A stretch of DNA of 64,000 bases, from the NCBI RefSeq assembly GCF_046254905.1, contig NZ_CP158016.1, positions 2,604,001-2,668,000 of the forward strand. The letters are read 5' to 3'. The translations under genes and the position numbers were made by a program. The notes below the pieces were generated by a model that was given only the letters and a program-made list of their open reading frames with translations, made no database searches and was not told the origin of the DNA. Below are positions 52,971-61,024 of this stretch, in pieces (the stretch's first letter is position 1; every line of letters starts with the position of its first letter). The stretch is from Pseudaeromonas aegiceratis (GTDB taxonomy: Bacteria; Pseudomonadota; Gammaproteobacteria; Enterobacterales; Aeromonadaceae).

Positions 52971-53935
52971 TCAACTCTCCCGGATGCCGCGTCCGCCGCA
53001 TCCTCATCCACCGTGGCGCCCACCGGTTGTCCCGGCAGGCGTTCCCGCTCCTCCTGCGCCACCAGCTCCAGCATCCAGGCGCGGAAGGCGGCGATCTTGC
53101 CCAGATCCGCCTGGTTTTCCTGGCAGACCAGGTAATAAGCATTCTTGCTCACCAGCACCTGCTCGAACGGGCAGACGAGACGCCCCGCCGCCAACTCGGG
53201 CTGTGCCAGCACGCTGTGCCCCAGGGCCACCCCCTGGCCATGCACCGCCGCCTGGATCACCATGGTGGAGTGGCTGAAGATGGGCCCCTGGTTCACGTTG
53301 GGCACTTCCACCCCCACCTGGCGAAACCAGGCATTCCAGTCCCGCCGCGAACTGTCATGCAGCAGGGTGTGCCAGGCCAGATCTGCCGGACTGCGCAGGG
53401 GCCGCGGCCCCTGCAGCAGCCGCGGTGAACAGACCGGCACCAGATACTCGGTGTGCAGCTTGTCACAACGCAGGCCGGGCCAGTTGCCCCGCCCGTAATA
53501 GATGGCCACATCCACGTCTTCGGACAGGGAACCTTCGTCCATGTCCACCGCCTTGATCCGCACGTCTATGTCCGGATGCCGCTCGCTGAACTGCATCAAG
53601 CGCGGCACCAGCCACTGGATGGCGAAGCTCGGCTGCAGGGTCACGGTCAGTGCCCCCTTGGCACTGCGGGCCACCAGCTTCTGGGTCGCCTCGGCGATGG
53701 CGGCGAAGATGTCCTTGATATCCAGGAAGTAACCCTGCCCCTCTTCGGTCAGCAGCAAGGAGCGATTGCGGCGACGGAACAGCTTGATACCGAGAAACTC
53801 CTCCAGCGCCTTGATCTGGTGGCTGATGGCCGCCTGGGTGACAAACAGTTCCTCCGCCGCCCGGGTAAAGCTCAGATGGCGGGCGGCCGCTTCGAACGCC
53901 TTGAGGGCATTGAGGGGAGGAAGTCGTCTGGACAT
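52967..53935 (-). CDS. gcvA: LysR-type regulator GcvA
   Basis: GcvA controls the glycine cleavage genes in enterobacteria, activating with glycine and repressing, with GcvR, without it. The 322-residue protein has an N-terminal winged helix-turn-helix (LPPLNALKAFEAAARHLSF, then TRAAEELFVTQAAISHQIKAL) and a LysR substrate-binding domain containing DVDVAIYYGRGNWPGL and GPIFSHSTMVIQAAVHGQGVAL, almost the same as E. coli GcvA. Neither the gcvTHP operon nor an obvious gcvB lies in the window. The C-terminal about 20 residues (GATVDEDAADAASG) are extra acidic/alanine-rich sequence. Confidence 0.93.
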   Translation of the reverse strand: MSRRLPPLNALKAFEAAARHLSFTRAAEELFVTQAAISHQIKALEEFLGIKLFRRRNRSLLLTEEGQGYFLDIKDIFAAIAEATQKLVARSAKGALTVTLQPSFAIQWLVPRLMQFSERHPDIDVRIKAVDMDEGSLSEDVDVAIYYGRGNWPGLRCDKLHTEYLVPVCSPRLLQGPRPLRSPADLAWHTLLHDSSRRDWNAWFRQVGVEVPNVNQGPIFSHSTMVIQAAVHGQGVALGHSVLAQPELAAGRLVCPFEQVLVSKNAYYLVCQENQADLGKIAAFRAWMLELVAQEERERLPGQPVGATVDEDAADAASGRVE

Positions 53936-54194
53936 GGTGCTCGCGGATAAGATTTTCTAATGGCGCGGATTATAGGGGCAGTCGCGACGGCTCACCACAA
54001 AATTTGCCTGCACCAGCTACACGTCGCCAAAAAAGGACCTTAATGGAACCCAGTGAATTTGAAAACGCTCACTGAAAACGCATTCAAACAAAAAATCAAG
54101 GGTTGACTGAAAATATTTGTTGATCTGCGTCACACATCAGACCTAGCATTTACGTGACGCAAGTCACAAAACGAGTCCATTGAGGAGACACACC
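53936..54194. promoter_or_regulatory. Divergent regulatory region between gcvA and the 39-codon gene
   Basis: Two similar boxes lie in tandem: GAAAACGCTC (54061-54070) and TGAAAACGCATTCA (54073-54086), the second near-palindromic around CG, a LacI-family operator form. TTGATC (54120-54125) and TAGCAT (54144-54149), 18 bases apart, are a plausible sigma-70 promoter for the plus-strand gene. A CRP-like site follows (separate entry). gcvA promoter elements are expected on the other strand but are not clear. Confidence 0.4.
54151..54170. promoter_or_regulatory. CRP-like site
   Basis: CGTGA-N6-TCACA (54153-54168) differs from the CRP consensus TGTGA-N6-TCACA at one position and has A/T-rich flanks. 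It lies 27 bases before the 39-codon gene and would overlap the start of transcription predicted from TTGATC/TAGCAT, the position expected of a repressor, unless the true promoter is different. Confidence 0.5.
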
Positions 54195-54314
54195 ATGTTT
54201 AACATCTATCTGAACCTGAGCAACCGAGTAAAGGAACGCGGTCAAAAGGAAACCACTGGTGAGCGCTATACCCCGGCCACCCGCCAGTATTATTTCCGCT
54301 ACGAAGTCCGCTGA
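54195..54314 (+). CDS. Small 39-residue protein, family not recognised
   Basis: A 39-codon gene: it starts MFNIYLNLSNRVKERGQ and ends ATRQYYFRYEVR. It has GAGGAG seven bases before the ATG, an upstream CRP-like site and promoter, and a terminator 100 bases after the stop, so it looks like a real transcription unit. The protein is basic, has no signal peptide or membrane helix, and is rich in aromatic residues at the end (YYFRY). I know no family for it. The transcript (about 54156-54439) could also act as an RNA; enterobacteria have the small RNA GcvB at this place, but its GU-rich target-binding sequence is not present. Confidence 0.55.
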   Translation: MFNIYLNLSNRVKERGQKETTGERYTPATRQYYFRYEVR

Positions 54315-54414
54315 TCCCCTGCCTTTCTGGCTGTGGGATAGCACTTCTGCGGCTTGCCAGGGAGATCCCCTCCCGCCTTTACTCTCCATGTCCGGCCTGG
54401 TGATACCAGGATGC

Positions 54415-54439
54415 AAAAAGCCCCGGTCTCGGGGCTTTT
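54415..54439. terminator. Bidirectional terminator between the 39-codon gene and kdsA
   Basis: GCCCCG / CGGGGC with a 4-base loop, five A residues before and four T residues after, usable from both strands. Confidence 0.85.
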
Positions 54440-54463
54440 CTTTACCTGCTGGGCGGCACTCGC

Positions 54464-55318
54464 TTAGCTGCGGGTATCCAGCGGGGCGAAGCCCTTCACC
54501 AGGCTGTCGATGGCCTGCATCTGGGCCAGGAAGGGCTCCAGCTTGTCCAGCGGCAAGGCGCTGGGACCGTCGCAGCGCGCACCATCCGGATCCGGATGGG
54601 ACTCGATAAACAGACCGGCCAGCCCCACCGCCATGCCGGCCCGGGCCAGCTCGGCCACCTGCTCGCGACGCCCACCGGAGGCCGCCCCCATGGGGTCCCG
54701 GCACTGCAGGGCATGGGTCACGTCGAAGATCACCGGTGAGCCGCCGCTGGCCTGCTTCATCACGCCAAAGCCCAGCATGTCCACCACCAGGTTGTCGTAG
54801 CCGAAGTTCACCCCGCGCTCGCACAGGATCACCCGCTCGTTGCCACACTCGGCAAACTTCTCGACGATGTTCTTCACCTGACCCGGGCTGAGGAACTGGG
54901 GCTTCTTCACGTTGATCACGTTGCCGGTCCGGGCCAGGGCCTCGACGAGATCCGTCTGGCGGGCCAGGAAGGCCGGCAGCTGCAGCACATCCACCACCTC
55001 GGACACCGGCTTGGCCTGGTGCGGCTCGTGCACGTCCGTGATGAGGGCCACCTTGAAGGTGCGCTTGATCTCCTCGAAGATCTTCAGCCCCTCCTCCAGC
55101 CCAGGCCCCCGATAGGAGTGCACGGAGGAGCGGTTGGCCTTGTCCCAGCTGGCCTTGAACACCAGGGGGATGCCCAGCTTGCTGGTGACTTCCACATAGC
55201 GCTCGCAGATGCGCAGGGCCAGATCCCGCGACTCCAGCACGTTCATGCCGCCAAACAGCACGAAGGGCTGATCGTTGGCTACCTTGATCCCATTGTCGAG
55301 GGTGACGACCTTTTGCAT
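54464..55318 (-). CDS. kdsA: 3-deoxy-8-phosphooctulonate synthase
   Basis: KdsA condenses arabinose 5-phosphate and phosphoenolpyruvate to Kdo 8-phosphate for the LPS inner core. The 284-residue TIM-barrel enzyme (E. coli 284) has FVLFGGMNVLESRDLA, FKASWDKANRSS, SYRGPGLEEGL, TDVHEP, LPAFLARQTDLV, VKKPQFLSPGQ and DVTHALQ, the usual PEP and sugar-phosphate site blocks. The ATG at 55318 is used; upstream frame lacks family sequence. It is the last gene of the hemA-prfA-prmC-sirB1-kdsA unit, as in E. coli. Confidence 0.96.
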   Translation of the reverse strand: MQKVVTLDNGIKVANDQPFVLFGGMNVLESRDLALRICERYVEVTSKLGIPLVFKASWDKANRSSVHSYRGPGLEEGLKIFEEIKRTFKVALITDVHEPHQAKPVSEVVDVLQLPAFLARQTDLVEALARTGNVINVKKPQFLSPGQVKNIVEKFAECGNERVILCERGVNFGYDNLVVDMLGFGVMKQASGGSPVIFDVTHALQCRDPMGAASGGRREQVAELARAGMAVGLAGLFIESHPDPDGARCDGPSALPLDKLEPFLAQMQAIDSLVKGFAPLDTRS

Positions 55319-55331
55319 CCTGGATGCCTCC

Positions 55332-56132
55332 TTAATGAATGACCTGCGGCGTCTCAACCAGCCGCGATACCTGCCCCTTGAGCAAGTCTGCCAGCGGATC
55401 CGCCGGGCAGTGCTTGATGAAGTGGCGAAAATCTTCCGCTGCCTGATGCGGGCAGTCCAGTTGTTCGTAGATAAAACCGCGATCCCGCCGCTCATAGGGA
55501 TCGTCAGGATCCAGCGTCAGCAGCAGCTCACAGCTGCGCAGCGCCTCTGGATGAGCCTGCTGGGCCAGGGCGGCGGACTTGCTGACATTGATGAGCCGCT
55601 GCAGTATGGCCCGCTGGCTGGCCGGCTTGAGGTGCTTGGCCTCGAGCCGGGCCAGATCCCCCAGGGCGCCGCGCAGGCGCAGCTGCAGCTCGGCGCGGCT
55701 CAAGGGCCTTCCTTCGAAGGGATCGAAATAGACAGGCCGCTCGCCGTCGAGCCGCAGCAGGAAGTGGCCGGGAAAGCAGATCCCCGCCAGCGACAACCCC
55801 AGCCGCCGCCCCAGGTGGATGAGCAGTATGCCCAGGAGCACAGGGATGCCCTGGCGCCGCACCAGCACCCGATCCAGCAGGCTGTGATCCAGGGTGTAGA
55901 AGGCGCGCCAATCGCCGCCAAAGCCCAGCTCACCGTAGAAGCGGCTCACCAGGGCCTCCCAGCGCAGGGCACCGGGGAGCATCAGCAAGGGTGGCAGCAG
56001 CTCGGCCCGCAAGGCCGCCAGAGCCTGCATGGCCGCCGGCAGCTGCCCCTGCTGGCCGATATCCTCGGCGGCCAGCAAGGCCAGCTGAGCCAGATCCTCG
56101 CTCTCCAGATCCAGCTGTGCGGTCAGATACAT
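55332..56132 (-). CDS. sirB1: SirB1-family protein (transglutaminase-like/TPR)
   Basis: A 266-residue protein of the SirB1/YchA family. An N-terminal transglutaminase-like domain (about residues 30-185; DHSLLDRVLVRRQGIPVLLGIL and CFPGHFLLRLDG) is followed by a TPR-like C-terminal part. The biochemical role is unknown. GGGAGG five bases before the ATG at 56132 decides this start over an ATG 12 codons upstream. It overlaps prmC by ten bases, matching the prmC-sirB1-kdsA order of E. coli and relatives. Confidence 0.88.
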   Translation of the reverse strand: MYLTAQLDLESEDLAQLALLAAEDIGQQGQLPAAMQALAALRAELLPPLLMLPGALRWEALVSRFYGELGFGGDWRAFYTLDHSLLDRVLVRRQGIPVLLGILLIHLGRRLGLSLAGICFPGHFLLRLDGERPVYFDPFEGRPLSRAELQLRLRGALGDLARLEAKHLKPASQRAILQRLINVSKSAALAQQAHPEALRSCELLLTLDPDDPYERRDRGFIYEQLDCPHQAAEDFRHFIKHCPADPLADLLKGQVSRLVETPQVIH

Positions 56133-56989
56133 GACGCCTCCCCGGCGGTACCGCCGGCGGCCGGCCATTGGCCCAGGCTGACCCGCTCCTGGTCGCCATA
56201 GTCCCGGCAGGTTTCGACCTGCACGAAACCCCGTTCTCTGAGCAGTTGCCGCACCGCCGGCCCCTGCTGCCAGCCGTGCTCCAGCAAGAGCCAGCCGGCG
56301 GGCAGCAGGTGATCCGGCGCAAGCTGGATGATGTGGCGCAGATCCGCCAGGCCCTGCTCATCCGCCACCAGGGCGCTGGCGGGTTCGAAGCGCACGTCGC
56401 CCTGGGCCAGGTGGGGATCCGCCCCATCGATATAGGGGGGGTTGCTGACGATGAGGGCAAAGCGCTGGCCGGCCAGCGGGCCAAACCAGCTGCCCTGGCG
56501 CAGCGCCAGGGGCAGGTTCAGCGCCGCGCTGTTGCGACGGGCCAACGCCAGCGCCGCCTCGCTAAATTCCACCGCCCACACGGGGCGAGCAGGCCGCTCG
56601 GACTTGATGGCCAGGGCAATGGCGCCGGTGCCGGTGCCCAGATCCAGCACGGGCGCTGTGCCGTCAACCGGCAGGCGCGCCAGGGCCTGCTCCACCAACA
56701 CCTCGGTATCCGGCCGCGGGATCAGGGTGCTGGCGTCCACCATCAGGGGCAACGACCAGAACTCCCGCCACCCCAGCAGATGGGCCACCGGCTCACCGGC
56801 TACGCGCCGCACCGCCAATGCCTGCAGCCGCGCCCACTGTTCGGCATCGAGCTCACGCTCCGGCCAGGTGAACAGATGGGTCCGGCTGCAGTCCAGCACG
56901 GCACACAGCAGGCAGTCGGCATCCAGCGCCGCCGACTCGCTGTGCGCCAGCTGCACCATGAGCCAGGCCCGGGCGGCGTCGATGCGCAT
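56123..56989 (-). CDS. prmC: Peptide chain release factor glutamine methyltransferase
   Basis: PrmC (HemK) methylates the glutamine of the GGQ motif in release factors. The 288-residue protein has the SAM motif VLDLGTGTGAIALAI and the catalytic NPPYI motif, with IPRPDTEVLV before them. The start MRIDAARAWL overlaps the prfA stop by one base (TGATG), so methyltransferase and substrate are made together. Upstream sequence in the same frame lies within prfA and is not part of the protein. Confidence 0.95.
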   Translation of the reverse strand: MRIDAARAWLMVQLAHSESAALDADCLLCAVLDCSRTHLFTWPERELDAEQWARLQALAVRRVAGEPVAHLLGWREFWSLPLMVDASTLIPRPDTEVLVEQALARLPVDGTAPVLDLGTGTGAIALAIKSERPARPVWAVEFSEAALALARRNSAALNLPLALRQGSWFGPLAGQRFALIVSNPPYIDGADPHLAQGDVRFEPASALVADEQGLADLRHIIQLAPDHLLPAGWLLLEHGWQQGPAVRQLLRERGFVQVETCRDYGDQERVSLGQWPAAGGTAGEASCI

Positions 56990-58077
56990 CAGTAACCGTC
57001 CGACAGGTTGGCCAGCTGATCCGCCTGGTATTCCTGAATGAGGGGCTGCAGCAGGCAATCCAGATCCCCTTCCATCACCTCGGCCAGGCGATACAGGGTC
57101 AGGTTGATGCGGTGATCGCTCACCCGGCCCTGGGGATAGTTGTAGGTGCGGATCCGGTCGGAGCGATCGCCTGAGCTGAGGATACTCTGGCGGACGTCCG
57201 CCTCGGCGGCCCGCCGCTTGTCCTCTTCCAGCTGCTCCAATCGGGCGGCCAGCACCGCCATGGCCTTGGCGCGGTTCTTGTGCTGGGAGCGCTCGTCCTG
57301 ACACTCCACCACCAGGCCGGTGGGCAAGTGGGTGATACGGATGGCCGAGTCGGTCTTGTTGATGTGCTGGCCACCGGCGCCGGAGGCGCGGAAGGTGTCG
57401 ATGCGCAGATCCGCCGGGTTGATCTCCGGCATCTGGGCCTCGGGAACTTCCGGCATCACCATGACGGTACAGGCGGAGGTGTGGATGCGGCCCTGGGATT
57501 CGGTCTCCGGCACCCGCTGCACTCGGTGGCCACCGGACTCAAATTTCATGCGGCCGTAGACCTTGTCACCTTCGAGCCGGGCGATGACTTCCTTGAAGCC
57601 GCCGTGCTCCCCCTCGTTGGCGCTCACCAACTCCAGCCGCCAGCCGCAGCGTTCGGCATAGCGGGAATAGAGCCGGAACATGTCCCCGGCGAAGATGGCC
57701 GCCTCGTCGCCACCGGCCCCGGCACGGATTTCCAGGAAGCAGTTGTTGTCATCCTTGGGATCCTTGGGCAGCAGCAGGATCTGCAGCTGCTGGGCCAGCT
57801 GCTCCAGCTGCTCCTTGGCCGGCGCCAGCTCTTCCTGGGCCATGGCCTTCATCTCGGCATCGTCGCCGTTGAGCATCTCTTCGATGGCGTCCAGATCCGC
57901 CTGGGCCTGCTGATAGCCACGGAACCCCAGCACCACCTCTTCGAGCTGGGCATACTCCCGGGTCAGGTTGCGAAACCGCTCCTGATCGCTCACCACATCG
58001 GGTTCGCCCAGCAGGGCCTGCACTTCTTCGTAACGCTCCATCAAGCCTTCCAGCTTGCGGATCACGGATGCTTTCAT
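56989..58077 (-). CDS. prfA: Peptide chain release factor 1
   Basis: RF1 reads UAA and UAG. The 362-residue protein has GAGGDEAAIFAGDMFRLYSRYAE-type sequence in domain 2, the codon-recognition loop around PETESQGRIHTSACTV, and the catalytic GGQ in ASGAGGQHINKTDSA. It lies 45 bases after hemA and is translationally linked to prmC. Confidence 0.97.
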   Translation of the reverse strand: MKASVIRKLEGLMERYEEVQALLGEPDVVSDQERFRNLTREYAQLEEVVLGFRGYQQAQADLDAIEEMLNGDDAEMKAMAQEELAPAKEQLEQLAQQLQILLLPKDPKDDNNCFLEIRAGAGGDEAAIFAGDMFRLYSRYAERCGWRLELVSANEGEHGGFKEVIARLEGDKVYGRMKFESGGHRVQRVPETESQGRIHTSACTVMVMPEVPEAQMPEINPADLRIDTFRASGAGGQHINKTDSAIRITHLPTGLVVECQDERSQHKNRAKAMAVLAARLEQLEEDKRRAAEADVRQSILSSGDRSDRIRTYNYPQGRVSDHRINLTLYRLAEVMEGDLDCLLQPLIQEYQADQLANLSDGY

Positions 58078-58122
58078 CGTCTCTTGATCTCAATAGGGTC
58101 GGGTCGGGCCCGAAAAATGGGG

Positions 58123-59379
58123 CTAATGGGACTCCAGTCCCAGGGCCTGGCTCAACAGGGCCAGCGCCTCGCTATCCTGCCGCTGGGCCGCCTCGCGCAG
58201 GGCCGCGGTGGGATGGTGTTGCAACTTGTGGGTGAGTCGGTGGGCCAGACCGGTCAGCACCTCGGCGGGGGCCTCCCCCTGGTCCAGCGCCTGCAGCGCC
58301 CGGGCCAGCTCCTGCTGCTGCCAGCGCTCCCCCTGATCGCGGAAGCGGCGGATCAGCACCTGGGAGTCCAGGCCGGCAAACCAGGCCATGAAGTCATCCC
58401 GCGCCTCGCCGATCAGCAGCTCCGCCTGCCGGGCAGCCTGCTGGCGGGAGCTCTGGTTCTCTTCGATGATGGACTGCAGATCGTCCACCGCGTACAGGTA
58501 GGCGTCCGCCAGCTCGGCCACCTCGGGCTCCACATCCCGGGGCACTGCCAGATCGATGAGCAGCATGGGCCTGTGGCGCCGCTGCTTGAGGGCCCGCTCG
58601 ACGAGCCCCTTGCCCAGGATGGGCAGCGGGCTGGCGGTGGAGCTGATCACCAGATCCACCTGGGGCAGCACCTCGGGGATCTCGTTCAAGGTGATGACGG
58701 CCGCCCCCCACTCCCCGGCCACCGCCTGGGCCCGGGCCAGGGTGCGGTTGGCCACCGTCAGCTGGCCGCAGCCCTGGGCCACCAGGTGCTTGCCCACCAG
58801 CTCTATGGTCTCGCCGGCGCCGATGAGCAGCACCTTGAGCTGGGCCAGCTCGGCGAAGATCTGCCGGGCCAGGCTCACCGCCACATAGGCCACCGACACG
58901 CCATGGGCGCCGATGCCGGTCTCGGTGCGCACCCGCTTGGCCACGGTGAAGGTGCGGTCCATCAGCCGGCCCAGCAGGGCATGAATGGCCCCCTGTTCCC
59001 GGGCCGAGGAGAGGGCCTGCTTCAGCTGCCCCAGGATCTGCGGCTCCCCCAGCACCAGCGAGTCCAGGCCACAGGCCACCCGCATCAGGTGGCGGACCGC
59101 CTCACCGTCCAGGTGCTGGTAGAGCGCCGGTTCCAGCTCGGGCGCCGCAACCTTCTGGTATTCCCCCAGCCAACGCCGCACCCCCTCCGCCGCGCCGGGC
59201 TGCACGCAGCAGTACAGCTCGGTACGGTTACAGGTGGACAATATGGTCGCCTCGGCCACCCCCGGCTGGGCCAGCAGGGCCGGCAGGGCATCGCTCAGCA
59301 TCTCGGGGCCAAAGGTCAGCCGCTCCCGCAATGAGAGGGAGGCCGAGGTATGGTTGACGCCGAGCACAAGCAATTGCAT
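58123..59379 (-). CDS. hemA: Glutamyl-tRNA reductase
   Basis: HemA reduces glutamyl-tRNA to glutamate-1-semialdehyde, the first step of tetrapyrrole synthesis. The 418-residue protein (E. coli 418) starts MQLLVLGVNHTSASLSLRER and has the catalytic cysteine in ILSTCNRTELYC, the NADPH motif LIGAGETIELVGKHL and the block LIDLAVPRDVEPEV. AGAGGGAG-type bases are not clear before the ATG, but the start is fixed by homology. Divergent from lolB. Confidence 0.97.
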   Translation of the reverse strand: MQLLVLGVNHTSASLSLRERLTFGPEMLSDALPALLAQPGVAEATILSTCNRTELYCCVQPGAAEGVRRWLGEYQKVAAPELEPALYQHLDGEAVRHLMRVACGLDSLVLGEPQILGQLKQALSSAREQGAIHALLGRLMDRTFTVAKRVRTETGIGAHGVSVAYVAVSLARQIFAELAQLKVLLIGAGETIELVGKHLVAQGCGQLTVANRTLARAQAVAGEWGAAVITLNEIPEVLPQVDLVISSTASPLPILGKGLVERALKQRRHRPMLLIDLAVPRDVEPEVAELADAYLYAVDDLQSIIEENQSSRQQAARQAELLIGEARDDFMAWFAGLDSQVLIRRFRDQGERWQQQELARALQALDQGEAPAEVLTGLAHRLTHKLQHHPTAALREAAQRQDSEALALLSQALGLESH

Positions 59380-59497
59380 GAAAAGAGGGAGTTTACCGCG
59401 CAAATAACCGTTGAGCGGGCATTCTACCGAAAAAGCACCAGGGTTTGAAAGCCGATGGCCTGGGCCTATACTGTCCGCCTCTTGTCCTGGAGGTCCC

Positions 59498-60091
59498 GTG
59501 CCCATCTTTCGTTACGTTCTGCTGGCCCTGAGCCTGCTGCTGGTTGCCTGTCAGCAACCCGTCCCCCACTACAGCGCCCAGCAATGGGAGGCCCAGCGGC
59601 CTAAGGTGGAAGCCCTGACCCAGTGGAGCCTCAACGGCAAGCTGGCCATCGTCACCGCCCAGAAGAAGGGCTCATTGCGCCTGTTCTGGCAGCAGAACGG
59701 CGATGACTACCGTCTGAACCTCTCCACCGTGCTGGGCACCCGGGTGCTGGAGCTGAGCCGCCAGGGCAACCGCATCCGGCTCATCGACGAGGACGGCAAG
59801 GAGCATGTCTCCAACGATCCGGCGCTGCTCATCTACCGCCTCACCGGCTGGCTGCTGCCCATCGACGAGCTGCCCACCTGGATCAAGGGGCTGCCCGGCG
59901 CCGCCCAATATGGCCTGAGTCAGAATGGCCAGCTGGCCTGGGTGCAGGATAACCAGTGGCAGCTGAGCTACCAGGAGTTCGCCAGCCAGGCCACGGGCCA
60001 GGGTGAGCTGTGGCTGCCGACGCGCCTGGATCTCAAGGGGCCGGACAGCCGTTTGAAGCTCCTGATCAACCAATGGAACCTGCAACCATGA
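59498..60091 (+). CDS. lolB: Outer-membrane lipoprotein receptor LolB
   Basis: LolB receives lipoproteins from LolA and inserts them into the outer membrane. The 197-residue precursor starts at a GTG with GGAGG five bases before it; the signal peptide ends in the lipobox LVAC. An ATG 29 codons further up would put a non-signal sequence in front and is rejected. Family features include WSLNGKLAIVTAQKKGSLRLFW and LTGWLLPIDELPTWIKGLP. It overlaps ispE by four bases (ATGA), the conserved lolB-ispE-prs order. Confidence 0.93.
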   Translation: MPIFRYVLLALSLLLVACQQPVPHYSAQQWEAQRPKVEALTQWSLNGKLAIVTAQKKGSLRLFWQQNGDDYRLNLSTVLGTRVLELSRQGNRIRLIDEDGKEHVSNDPALLIYRLTGWLLPIDELPTWIKGLPGAAQYGLSQNGQLAWVQDNQWQLSYQEFASQATGQGELWLPTRLDLKGPDSRLKLLINQWNLQP

Positions 60092-60939
60092 CACTGCCGT
60101 CCCGCTGGCCGGCGCCGGCCAAGCTCAACCTCTTCCTGCACATCAACGGCCGGCGGCCCGACGGTTACCACGAGCTGCAGACCCTGTTCATCTTTCTGGA
60201 TCACTGCGACTGGCTGAGCTTCGCCGTGGATGAGTCCGACGCCATCCGCATCGAGCCGGCCCTGGCCGGCGTGCCCCTGGAGCAGAACCTCATCTACCGG
60301 GCGGCGGCCCTGCTCAAGGCCAGCCAGTCCCGCCCCCTGGGGGTCACCATCAGATTGGACAAGCGGCTGCCCATGGGCGGCGGCATCGGCGGCGGCAGCT
60401 CGGATGCCGCCACGACCCTGGTGGCGCTCAATCGGTTGTGGGATCTGCAGCTGGAAGAAGAAACCCTGGCCGAGCTGGGCCGTCAGCTGGGTGCCGACGT
60501 GCCTGTATTTGTGCGCGGTCACGCCGCCTTTGCCGAAGGGGTGGGGGAAAAGCTGCAGCCGGTGACGGTGCCGCAGAAGTGGTACCTGGTGCTGGTGCCG
60601 CCGGTGCATGTCTCCACCGCCGCCATCTTCACGGATCCAGAACTGCCCCGGGACACCCCCAAGTACAGCTGGGCGGCACTGCAGGAAATGGACTGGAAAA
60701 ACGATTGCCAGGCACTGGTCAAAAAGCGCCACCCCGAGGTTGCCAATGCGTTGGGCTGGTTGCTAGAATACGCGCCGTCAAGAATGACGGGGACCGGCGC
60801 TTGCGTTTTTGCGGAGTTTGAAACGGAATCGGCGGCCCGGAAGGTCTTGGCAAATGCGCCGAATTGGCTACAGGGGTTTGTAGCACAAGGGGTAAACCTA
60901 TCACCCCTTCGCTCCGGTTTGCAACCAGTTTGTGCTTGA
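60088..60939 (+). CDS. ispE: 4-diphosphocytidyl-2-C-methyl-D-erythritol kinase
   Basis: IspE phosphorylates CDP-methylerythritol in the non-mevalonate isoprenoid pathway. The 283-residue GHMP kinase has PAPAKLNLFLHINGRRPDGYH at the N-terminus, the ATP-binding loop PMGGGIGGGSSDAA, and MTGTGACVFAEF near the end. It starts in the lolB stop codon. Confidence 0.96.
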   Translation: MTLPSRWPAPAKLNLFLHINGRRPDGYHELQTLFIFLDHCDWLSFAVDESDAIRIEPALAGVPLEQNLIYRAAALLKASQSRPLGVTIRLDKRLPMGGGIGGGSSDAATTLVALNRLWDLQLEEETLAELGRQLGADVPVFVRGHAAFAEGVGEKLQPVTVPQKWYLVLVPPVHVSTAAIFTDPELPRDTPKYSWAALQEMDWKNDCQALVKKRHPEVANALGWLLEYAPSRMTGTGACVFAEFETESAARKVLANAPNWLQGFVAQGVNLSPLRSGLQPVCA

Positions 60940-61024
60940 CCCAGGTCAAGTTTCCACACCCCCCTTGTGGTCTTGGACGGCCCCCGCCTGACCCCCCACA
61001 GGACGCAACCCAGAGGTTAATACC

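Noticed and set aside
53960..54440. A GcvB small RNA divergent from gcvA
   Set aside because: The position fits, but the conserved GU-rich target-binding region and the known 3' structure are not visible; instead there is a 39-codon frame with a good ribosome-binding site.
57280..59334. Open frame of 684 codons on the plus strand opposite prfA and hemA
   Set aside because: Spans two conserved genes on the other strand; translation is H/Q/L/G-rich without motifs.
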